Of a DNA stretch of 14,910 bases, positions 1 through 5,168 are shown piece after piece (within the stretch, counting starts at the first letter, position 1; every line of letters begins with the position of its first letter). A model generated the notes under the pieces. It saw only the letters and a list, made by a program, of their open reading frames with translations, had not been told where the DNA came from and searched no databases. The stretch comes from Natrialbaceae archaeon Tc-Br11_E2g1 (GTDB taxonomy: Archaea; Halobacteriota; Halobacteria; Halobacteriales; Natrialbaceae): assembly GCA_001564255.1 (NCBI GenBank), contig LKNC01000034.1:1-14910 (forward strand). The letters run 5' to 3'. A program made the position numbers and the translations under genes.

Positions 1-138
1 GTTGGCTTTCGGAACGTGCTCGCACACGAGTACGGGCGTGTTGATTACGACGAGGTGTATCGGTCCCTCCAAACGGGCCTGTCCGTGTACGACACGTACA
101 GCCAACAGGTCGCACAGTGGATGAGAAAGACCGACTGA
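1..138 (+). CDS. HepT-type toxin ribonuclease, C-terminal end (partial)
   Basis: The reading frame enters from outside the window and ends at the TGA at 136-138, giving 45 residues. It contains RNVLAHEY, an exact match to the R-x4-H-x-Y motif of HepT/DUF86 (HEPN superfamily) toxins, followed by the usual amphipathic tail that ends the domain. In known systems this motif cuts RNA, or is the site AMPylated by a MntA nucleotidyltransferase antitoxin. That partner would lie upstream, outside the window. The start and about two thirds of the protein are missing, so whether the toxin is intact cannot be judged. It is the first of three neighbouring toxin-antitoxin units. The family assignment rests on the motif and the flanking residues. 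Confidence 0.8.
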   Translation, partial: VGFRNVLAHEYGRVDYDEVYRSLQTGLSVYDTYSQQVAQWMRKTD

Positions 139-528
139 TGTCATAGACGACACACGTCGGGCGATTTCTCAGAACCCGAACCAGGGCACGACGAAGCTGA
201 GCAAGCGCTTAACAGCCAAGTTCACGGTCTCGGCCATAGGGCCTGGATCGTAGCGCTGATCGTCGATTCCGAACCGGACGGGAGACGGGAGGACCGCCGA
301 CGGGTCCCGGACGATGCGAACGGTTTGCGTGGACAGACCAGCGGATGGACGCGGTCACGACCGATACGTCTTCGTATCGAACGGACGAGTATGTCCACAG
401 TAGCGGAGATCACACCATCCGCGACGGCATCGTGGAATTCGTACCCAAGTTGGACAGTCAGGATACCAGTTCCCACGGAACTGCCCAAAGAACGCTTATA
501 GGGCGAGCGACCAAATAAGGAACTAGCT
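139..528. other. 390-bp gap without a recognised gene
   Basis: No recognisable gene lies here. One plus-strand frame stays open from just after the hepT stop to the TAG at 499-501 (120 codons). Its first half has haloarchaeal-like composition (GLGHRAWIVALIVDSEPDG), but the second half is Arg/Ser-rich and looks like out-of-frame translation, and I see no convincing start codon. It may be a decayed gene, possibly of NUDIX type by vague resemblance only. The right end holds the promoter of the next operon. Confidence 0.4.
495..501 (+). promoter_or_regulatory. TATA box of the DUF433/DUF5615 operon
   Basis: CTTATAG lies about 30 bp before the ATG at 529. With the usual archaeal distance of about 26 bp from TATA to transcription start, the mRNA would begin within a few bases of the ATG, that is, nearly leaderless. 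There is no Shine-Dalgarno sequence in the short leader. Confidence 0.5.
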
Positions 529-807
529 ATGGCAACCATCGTACAGACGGACGACGTACTCGGTGGGGAGCCCCGTCTCGAGGGGACACGTGTCGGCGTT
601 CTTGATATCTACGAACTCGTGGTTGCCGGTGGGAATCCGCCTGCCGACGTTGCAGATCAGCTCAATCGGTCCCTCGGAGACGTCTATACAGCACTCGCGT
701 ATTATCACGAGCATCCGGAAGAAATGCGACAGCTGCGCCGAGAACGCGAAGAGGTACGGGATGCGCTCGCTGAAAACGCGTTACAACCACCTGAACCAGC
801 ACAGTGA
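529..807 (+). CDS. DUF433 domain antitoxin-like protein
   Basis: A 92-residue acidic protein. Residues about 3-66 match the DUF433 pattern: GGEPRLEGTRVGVLDIYELV (12-31), then a Gly-Asn-Pro turn, a helix-turn-helix-like segment and the closing DVYTALAYYHEHPEE (51-65). DUF433 proteins are small putative DNA-binding proteins that commonly pair with a DUF5615 PIN-like protein as antitoxin and toxin. That arrangement is seen here: the stop TGA (805-807) overlaps the GTG start of the DUF5615 gene by a GTGA tetranucleotide, so the two are translationally coupled. A charged tail (67-92) probably contacts the toxin. The start is the ATG at 529, which places the TATA element at the normal distance. Autorepression of the operon is likely from the family but not shown. 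Confidence 0.85.
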   Translation: MATIVQTDDVLGGEPRLEGTRVGVLDIYELVVAGGNPPADVADQLNRSLGDVYTALAYYHEHPEEMRQLRREREEVRDALAENALQPPEPAQ

Positions 808-1163
808 CTGTCTCGTTTTGTACTGACGAACACGTCCCGAGCGTGTTCATCACGACGTTACAATCGAGTGGTTACGAAGTGGTGGCCGCGAATACGGTTT
901 TCGGTGAAGGAACGAACGATCGTCGTCTCTTGGAATACTGTGCCGAAAACGGTCTCATATTCATAACGCACGATAAGAAGGATTTCAGCGGTCCAGTTAG
1001 TGACAACGTGGACCATGCAGGGATCGTCATATACACCGATCCGGTACTGCTGCGGGACGATCCCGGTGGAGTCGTACGAACGCTCGAACGTGTTCTCGAC
1101 TATTACCCGCCCGAAGAGCTTGTTGGTGAACAGATCTGGTTGGACCAGTGGTACTCACGGTAA
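804..1163 (+). CDS. DUF5615 PIN-like toxin
   Basis: 119 residues beginning with GTG in a 4-base overlap with the DUF433 gene. It has the features of the DUF5615/Mut7-C-like PIN fold: an N-terminal acidic pair in CTDEHVP (D8, E9), a hydrophobic strand ending in an acidic cluster, LIFITHDKKDF (D57, D60), and a C-terminal half typical of the family. These acidic residues correspond to the metal-binding nuclease centre of PIN proteins, so an RNase function is expected but unproven for this branch. Together with the preceding gene it makes a VapBC-like module. All candidate catalytic residues are present and there is no frameshift, so the toxin looks intact. Confidence 0.8.
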   Translation: MTVSFCTDEHVPSVFITTLQSSGYEVVAANTVFGEGTNDRRLLEYCAENGLIFITHDKKDFSGPVSDNVDHAGIVIYTDPVLLRDDPGGVVRTLERVLDYYPPEELVGEQIWLDQWYSR

Positions 1164-1413
1164 TCTCTTCGGAGGTCTTGATACCCTACGAATGGGGCCT
1201 CTCCGCGTGAACGTAGGGAAAATCAATGCGTATCTCCGGGTGCAACGATGAACCCGGTGGATGGTGACTTGAGCAACAGATCTCGCCTCGAGTCGATTGG
1301 CTACCGTCCGGGTACAAGGATACGGTGTCCCGAAGATGAAAATCATACGAGAAAGTTAACTCACGTTGTACACACGGCAATGGCTAAGTTCGCAGGCGTA
1401 CAATGTACACACA
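1164..1413. promoter_or_regulatory. 250-bp intergenic region with paired TGTACACAC sites
   Basis: There is no gene in this gap. A short hairpin (CCGGGT at 1236-1241 and ACCCGG at 1252-1257, 10-base loop) lies between the two toxin-antitoxin operons, but no T-run follows it, so I do not call a terminator. Near the right end TGTACACAC occurs twice in direct orientation, at 1367-1375 and 1404-1412, each containing the palindrome TGTACA. The second ends one base before the ATG at 1414. The pair brackets the place where the core promoter of the next operon should be, so they are candidate operator sites for its ribbon-helix-helix protein. Confidence 0.45.
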
Positions 1414-1716
1414 ATGAGTACTGATAAGAAACGCGTGCAGTTCCGGGCTCCGAACCGACTTATCGACCGGGCCGACGCTCTCGCCGAGGTTCTCGGTGAG
1501 GATCGAACGGACATCCTCGTGACCGCGCTCCGTGAGTATCTTCGAGATGCGACCCACGACGATGCTCTGACCCAGGAAATCGCTGACGCCTATTACGAGG
1601 ATGAGATCACGTACGAGCAACTCAAAGCGCTCGTCGGAGCAGAAGAAGCCGCCAACTTCCGGGTGCTGAAACAACAGTTAGACGACGACTTCGTCGACGA
1701 GGTCGCCGATTTATAG
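1414..1716 (+). CDS. Ribbon-helix-helix antitoxin-like protein (CopG type)
   Basis: 100 residues from the ATG at 1414. The N-terminus KKRVQFRAPNRLIDRADALA reads as the DNA-binding beta strand and first helix of a ribbon-helix-helix domain (about residues 5-42), with the second helix in DRTDILVTALREYL. The rest is acidic and helical (DDALTQEIADAYYEDEITYE) and would neutralise the toxin. The frame extends upstream to a TTG at 1366, but that adds 17 residues with no family character and reads through the putative operator, so I use 1414. The stop TAG directly abuts the ATG of the PIN gene at 1717. As in other VapB-like proteins, autoregulation through the upstream repeats is likely (inference). 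Confidence 0.8.
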   Translation: MSTDKKRVQFRAPNRLIDRADALAEVLGEDRTDILVTALREYLRDATHDDALTQEIADAYYEDEITYEQLKALVGAEEAANFRVLKQQLDDDFVDEVADL

Positions 1717-2229
1717 ATGTCGAGACTGGTCGCAGACACGTCCGCACTGGTGGGCCTCGGAATCGCCACGGAGTCCGTCCCGGACCCACTCTCGCTCTGT
1801 CTGGAAGTCTACGACGTCGTTCTTCCAGAGGAAGTTCTTGAGGAACTTCGAGAGATCGCTTCCTACGATGACGATCACGGTCGAGCTGCAACCGCAGTTC
1901 TGGACCGAACTGATGAACTGACGCTCCGATCGGTCAATCTCGACGCTGCGTTTCCGCTTGACGACGGTGAGAACGCCGCAGTCACGCTCGCGAGCGAAAT
2001 CGACGCTGCACTCTTTCTCTGCGATGAGTTCAATCGCCTCGGCTTGATTCATGCCTTGTTACGCGATACGCGGCTTGTGACGACTCCAACACTCCTCTCG
2101 GTGTTCGTTCGGACTGATCGGATGACAGCAGACGAAGCGCACGCACTTCTCCACGACATTAGTGGCGCTCGAAGCTGGGAAACGAACAGCTACGTCAGGC
2201 GAGCGCGTTCGCTGTTCGACGAACAGTAA
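1717..2229 (+). CDS. PIN-like ribonuclease toxin (VapC-like / DUF3368-like)
   Basis: 170 residues, starting immediately after the stop of the ribbon-helix-helix gene. The N-terminus SRLVADTSALVGLG carries the first PIN aspartate (D7). VVLPEEVLEELREI (about 34-47) supplies the conserved glutamate. DDGENAAVTLASE (82-94) and LFLCDEFNRLGL (99-110, D103) give the later acidic positions. The layout matches the COG2405/DUF3368 type of PIN-domain protein, which pairs with small antitoxins and is somewhat longer than classical VapC. The predicted role is a metal-dependent RNase held in check by the upstream protein. It appears full length with the acidic centre kept. Confidence 0.8.
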   Translation: MSRLVADTSALVGLGIATESVPDPLSLCLEVYDVVLPEEVLEELREIASYDDDHGRAATAVLDRTDELTLRSVNLDAAFPLDDGENAAVTLASEIDAALFLCDEFNRLGLIHALLRDTRLVTTPTLLSVFVRTDRMTADEAHALLHDISGARSWETNSYVRRARSLFDEQ

Positions 2230-2308
2230 CCAGACTCGAGGCCGACACCGCCAACATCGCCATGTCCACAGTGCGTTCACTGGCTTACGGTGCTTACAGC
2301 AATAACAT

Positions 2309-2315
2309 CTATAAC
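2309..2315 (+). promoter_or_regulatory. TATA box of the winged-helix gene
   Basis: CTATAAC lies 27-33 bp before the ATG at 2342 in a locally A/T-rich stretch. The spacing predicts a leaderless transcript and separates this gene from the preceding PIN operon. Confidence 0.5.
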
Positions 2316-2341
2316 GAAACGCACGCTACTAACGTGCAACG

Positions 2342-2716
2342 ATGTCAATTGACAGAAAGACGTTCGAACGATCGAGTGAAGAAGAGCTCGAAGGGTTATC
2401 GACGACGGATCAGGTGCTCGGATTCCTCGTCGCCAACGACGATCAAGCGTTCAAGGCCCAAGAAATCGCCCGACAAACGGGCCTTAGCGAAGGGAGCGTA
2501 AGCACTGCGCTGACACGGCTAAAGAACCGTGACCTGGTCGAACACAAGGGAACGTATTGGGCCGTAACGGCTGACGACCGACGTCTCGAGAATCACGACG
2601 GGTACGCCCGTGCAACTGCGCTGTTCAACGAGCAACTCGGCGCGGAGGATAGTGAAGAATGGAAAGAGCACGCTCCTGAGGAGCCACATCCGAGTCTGAC
2701 GGATGATGAAGCGTGA
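2342..2716 (+). CDS. Winged helix-turn-helix (MarR-like) protein, possible antitoxin
   Basis: 124 residues. Residues about 22-77 form a winged helix-turn-helix: DQVLGFLVANDDQAFKAQEI, then the recognition helix SEGSVSTALTRLKNRDLVE and a wing ending in GTYWAVT. The C-terminal 45 residues are acidic and end in EEPHPSLTDDEA. From memory, closely similar haloarchaeal proteins are annotated as MarR-family regulators and often sit directly before a PemK/MazF-type toxin gene, which suggests an antitoxin role. No such toxin follows here: two bases after the stop the origin repeats begin. It may therefore be an orphan antitoxin, a plain repressor, or a gene working with the adjacent origin. The regulator fold is well supported; the partner and role are inference. 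Confidence 0.7.
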   Translation: MSIDRKTFERSSEEELEGLSTTDQVLGFLVANDDQAFKAQEIARQTGLSEGSVSTALTRLKNRDLVEHKGTYWAVTADDRRLENHDGYARATALFNEQLGAEDSEEWKEHAPEEPHPSLTDDEA

Positions 2717-2718
2717 CG

Positions 2719-2740
2719 GAGTAGATTTCGTGTGCTTTCC
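2719..2740 (-). repeat. Upstream origin box U1
   Basis: A 22-bp element containing GTAGATTTCGTGTGCTTTCC. Its reverse complement matches the five downstream boxes (GGAAAGCACACGAAATCTAC) exactly over this length. It begins two bases after the stop of the winged-helix gene. Confidence 0.85.
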
Positions 2741-2768
2741 CCATGACTGACCCCGCGACGAGAAGACA

Positions 2769-2791
2769 GAGAGTAGATTTCGTGTGCTTTT
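2769..2791 (-). repeat. Upstream origin box U2
   Basis: The second copy in the same orientation as U1, 52 bp further on when equivalent bases are compared. It reads GAGAGTAGATTTCGTGTGCT and then TTT, differing from the consensus only at its outer end. Confidence 0.85.
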
Positions 2792-2867
2792 GCTACTCGA
2801 AGGCGGTCACTAACGGGAGCTGTGTCGAGTAGTTACGCGGAGATAGTGGAGAGAAATGTCTACTCGA

Positions 2868-2885
2868 GTAAAAGCATACGAAGCT
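2868..2885 (+). repeat. Degenerate origin box U3, opposite orientation
   Basis: GTAAAAGCATACGAAGCT aligns with the downstream-type box (GGAAAGCACACGAAATCT), allowing a few changes. It points towards U2, making an inverted pair. The region around U2 and U3 also forms an imperfect long inverted repeat (2781-2800 with 2864-2880). Confidence 0.5.
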
Positions 2886-2898
2886 GACGAAAGGTGGT

Positions 2899-2906
2899 TT
2901 TATATA
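2899..2906 (+). promoter_or_regulatory. TATA box of the orc gene
   Basis: TTTATATA, a strong archaeal TATA element, lies 28-35 bp before the ATG at 2934. It is close to box U3, so binding of the initiator to the boxes could repress its own gene (inference). Confidence 0.6.
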
Positions 2907-2933
2907 TCGCTGATGTCTGCGTGAGAGTGAGAA

Positions 2934-4127
2934 ATGTCGAGTCCATTCAGTGGGGCCACAGAACGAATTTTCTCAGACAAATCCGTTCTCAGTGAGAGCT
3001 ACCAACCGGAGACGATCCTCGAGCGCGATGAAGAGATCGACGCGTACAGCCATGCACTCCAGGACGTTCTCTTTGGACGGGAGCCAGAGAACATCTTCTT
3101 GTACGGAAAGGCGGGACTTGGGAAGACAGCTGTGACGACGTATATGCTCGAGGAACTACAGTCTGAGGTCAAGACCCGAGAAGAGGCAGATGAGCTGCAT
3201 ATCCACGAGATCAACTGCAACGGCAGGACATTGTTCATGGTCGTTCGACGATTAGTCAATGATCTGTTTCCGGACAGCGCCAGTAAATTTCCCAAGCGTG
3301 GCCTCGGTACTGGAGATGCCTTCGACGAACTGTATCAGCAACTCGATCGGCTTGGAGGTACTCATCTGTTCGTCTTTGACGAAATCGACCATCTGGATGA
3401 CGCCAATACACTCCTGTATGAACTCCCTCGAGCGCGGTCCAATGGACACGTTACTGACGCACAGATCGGAATCATCGGGATCAGCAACAACTACACGTTC
3501 CGTCAGTCGCTATCCCCGAAAGTCAAAGATACGCTGATGGAGACCGAAATCTCATTCAGCCCGTACGATGCAGGAGAGCTTCAGACGATTCTCGACCACC
3601 GTGCTGAACGAGCGTTCATCGATGGTGCCTGTGACATCTCGGCGATCGCGAAAGCCGCCGCGCTGTCGGCACAGGATATGGGCAACGCTCGACAAGCGAT
3701 CGATCTTCTTCGTGTCGGTGCGGAGATCGCTGAGCGAACGGGAGAGGAGGTAGTCACGGACGATCATATCGATGAAGCCCGCATTCGCGTCCAGCGTGGA
3801 CGGCTGCAGAACAAAATTCGCGACCAGACCGAACACGCTCAGTATATCCTCGAGACCGTCGCAAAGTTCGAAGAGCAAAGAGAGGTCCCCGTCCGGTCGA
3901 AAACCATCCAGAAAAAGTACGAACAGGTCGCAGATGCGTATGGAGCGTCCCCGCTGACGACACTGAAGAGCGTTCAGGATCACCTCTCTGATCTGCATAT
4001 GCTCGGGTTCCTCGTTCGCCACGAGCGCAACAAGGGACTGAGCGGTGGCCAATACTACGAGTACGAGCTGGACCTCGATCCGACAATTGTCCTCGAGACG
4101 CGAGCCGAACTTGAGCAAATGACGTGA
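2934..4127 (+). CDS. orc: Orc1/Cdc6 family replication initiator
   Basis: 397 residues, a normal length for archaeal Orc1/Cdc6. AAA+ motifs are all present: Walker A GKAGLGKT (58-65), Walker B LFVFDEID (145-152), sensor 1 GISNN (182-186) and sensor 2 region MGNARQAIDLLR (249-260). Residues about 295-390 form the C-terminal winged helix that contacts the origin box, with QKKYEQVADAYGASPLTTLK as part of it. The family binds origin-recognition boxes as ATP-bound initiator and recruits MCM helicase. Here the gene sits inside its presumed target: boxes of one type occur on both sides, and the downstream array begins at the first base after the stop codon. The start ATG is supported by the TATA box spacing. 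The flanking box is of its own type, suggesting a cognate initiator-origin pair on an accessory or secondary replicon. Function is secure; which replicon it drives is not. Confidence 0.95.
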   Translation: MSSPFSGATERIFSDKSVLSESYQPETILERDEEIDAYSHALQDVLFGREPENIFLYGKAGLGKTAVTTYMLEELQSEVKTREEADELHIHEINCNGRTLFMVVRRLVNDLFPDSASKFPKRGLGTGDAFDELYQQLDRLGGTHLFVFDEIDHLDDANTLLYELPRARSNGHVTDAQIGIIGISNNYTFRQSLSPKVKDTLMETEISFSPYDAGELQTILDHRAERAFIDGACDISAIAKAAALSAQDMGNARQAIDLLRVGAEIAERTGEEVVTDDHIDEARIRVQRGRLQNKIRDQTEHAQYILETVAKFEEQREVPVRSKTIQKKYEQVADAYGASPLTTLKSVQDHLSDLHMLGFLVRHERNKGLSGGQYYEYELDLDPTIVLETRAELEQMT

Positions 4128-4371
4128 GGAAAGCACACGAAATCTACTCTCTTCCTCTTCGCAGCGTCGGTCCAACTGGGAAGGAAAGCACACGAAATCT
4201 ACTCTCCGTCTCTTCGCAACGCCGGTTCAACCGGGACGGAAAGCACACGAAACGTACTCTCTTCCTCTTCGCAGCGCCGGTTCAACCGGGAAGGAAAGCA
4301 CACGAAATCTACTCTCCCTCTCCTTGCGGCGTCGGTCTAACCGGGAAGGAAAGCACACGAAACGTACTCTC
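4128..4371 (+). repeat. Five origin-box repeats in exact 55-bp register
   Basis: Copies start at 4128, 4183, 4238, 4293 and 4348; each is 24 bp and spacing is exactly 55 bp every time. The box is GGAAAGCACACGAAATCTAC followed by TCTC. Copies 3 and 5 have CG in place of TC inside AAATCTAC (giving AAACGTAC). The 31-bp linkers are also alike and all contain a hairpin-like CCGGTTCAACCGG or a variant (4167, 4222, 4277 and 4332, again 55 bp apart). The boxes are the inverse of U1 and U2 upstream of orc. The most likely role is a binding array for the adjacent Orc1/Cdc6 protein, as origin or as an initiator-titrating iteron array. Confidence 0.9.
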
Positions 4372-4496
4372 ACATCTCTATCTAGACCGTCGCTCGCAGA
4401 TCTCGCGCCCTCGAGGCCCGTAGGCACCCCCTGCCACAAACAGCGCCCATCCCAACGACTCCGTTACTATACTGACCAGCGGAAAATCCGCCAGCA
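4372..4496. promoter_or_regulatory. Short gap with a promoter for the VanZ-like gene
   Basis: 125 bp after the last origin box with no gene. TTACTATAC at 4464-4472 is a TATA-like element 25-33 bp before the GTG at 4497, consistent with a leaderless transcript. Nothing else was recognised. Confidence 0.4.
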
Positions 4497-4994
4497 GTGT
4501 CACTTCGCCTCCCACTGCTACCACGGCCGATTCGATGGGGGGCAGTACTCACCGTCGCCGCCCTCATCGGCTACTGGTCGCTCATCACGACACCACCAAC
4601 CATTCCACAGACATCACTCGCAATCACAACCACTCCCGAGACAGAGACCCCAGTCAAGACTGTCACCGTCCCTCTCATCGACTTCTCTCATCCAGCACAG
4701 CAACGACATGCGCTCGCCTACGCCACACTCGCCCTCACTCTCGCCTATGCATTCACAGACTACGACCTTTCGACTACGAACAAAGCCATCCTCGTCTTCG
4801 CCCTGGCCACCGGCTATGGCGCACTCATGGAGTTCGGACAGCTATTCCACCCCGAACGCGTCGCCTCACTTACCGACGTCGCGATCAACGCCCTCGGCGT
4901 CACACTCAGCCTCGGCTGGTATGCCATCGAGCCGTACGCGAGATTCGTCCCGATACTCGAACAGCTCAACACAGGGCCGATCAGCCGAACCTGA
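4497..4994 (+). CDS. VanZ-like membrane protein
   Basis: 165 residues from a GTG; the frame has a stop at 4473-4475 and no other start before the first membrane segment, so GTG is the only option. Hydrophobic segments lie at about 14-30, 72-88, 97-113 and 128-145. The VanZ-family signature is present: a histidine region HALAYATLALTLAYAF (71-86), then E112-x2-Q115, R121, D127 and N131 in GYGALMEFGQLFHPER and SLTDVAINALG. VanZ-like proteins are small polytopic proteins. Bacterial VanZ gives low-level teicoplanin resistance, but the archaeal members have no known role and no peptidoglycan target. The gene stands alone with its own promoter between the origin array and gldA. Confidence 0.75.
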   Translation: MSLRLPLLPRPIRWGAVLTVAALIGYWSLITTPPTIPQTSLAITTTPETETPVKTVTVPLIDFSHPAQQRHALAYATLALTLAYAFTDYDLSTTNKAILVFALATGYGALMEFGQLFHPERVASLTDVAINALGVTLSLGWYAIEPYARFVPILEQLNTGPISRT

Positions 4995-5168
4995 AAGCGA
5001 GGAAACCACAAAAGAGCGATGATACTCTCAACAAATATACCTGTGCCTGAAACGATCTATACAAACAACAGCGCGAGTGCCGTCAATATACGAAGGCAAT
5101 CATTATCATATTTGATTGAGGATCGATATTATGATGCTGTCGCCGAATGTACTCGCTGTAGGTAAATT
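4995..5168. promoter_or_regulatory. A/T-rich gap with the gldA promoter region
   Basis: 174 bp, markedly A/T-rich compared with the genes around it. A TATA-like GATATTA at 5125-5131 lies about 40 bp before the ATG at 5169, implying a leader of roughly 15 bases; TCATATT at 5106-5112 is an alternative. No origin box or other repeat was found here. Confidence 0.35.

Larger units (their letters stand above)
2717..2933. other. Candidate replication origin (intergenic, upstream of orc)
   Basis: The 217 bp between the winged-helix gene and the Orc1/Cdc6 gene hold U1, U2 and the inverted, weaker U3. Between U2 and U3 is a second motif, CTACTCGA, at 2793-2800, inverted at 2825-2832, and again at 2860-2867 within the perfect 10-bp palindrome TACTCGAGTA (2861-2870). 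Beyond U3 an A/T-rich patch (TTTTATATAT, 2898-2907) could serve both as the orc TATA box and as a melting site. Haloarchaeal origins are typically intergenic, next to orc genes, with inverted origin-recognition boxes. This fits, but replication activity is inference. Confidence 0.65.

Noticed and set aside
222..539. 105-residue minus-strand open frame before the DUF433 gene
   Set aside because: Arg/Ser-rich and non-acidic, and its start lies within the DUF433 gene; no family resemblance seen.
1236..1257. Hairpin as transcription terminator
   Set aside because: The stem is only 6 bp with a 10-base loop and no T-run follows; archaeal termination relies mainly on T-rich tracts.
1366..1413. Upstream TTG start for the ribbon-helix-helix protein
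   Set aside because: It adds 17 residues without family character and would translate across the likely operator repeats.
3552..4193. 213-residue minus-strand open frame opposite orc
   Set aside because: Antisense to a clear Orc1/Cdc6 gene, runs into the repeat array and has no recognisable domain.
4128..4371. CRISPR array (24-bp repeats with 31-bp spacers)
   Set aside because: The linkers are similar to one another, not unique spacers; the same box occurs inverted upstream of orc; no cas genes are present. Origin boxes explain it better.
4124..4423. 99-residue open frame through the repeat array
   Set aside because: It is a repeated peptide made by translating the 55-bp repeat and overlaps the orc stop; it has no coding character of its own.
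4324..5022. 232-residue Ser/Pro/Arg-rich frame and a similar His/Arg-rich one overlapping the VanZ-like gene
   Set aside because: Low-complexity, non-acidic products typical of out-of-frame translation; the VanZ-family frame has conserved motifs.
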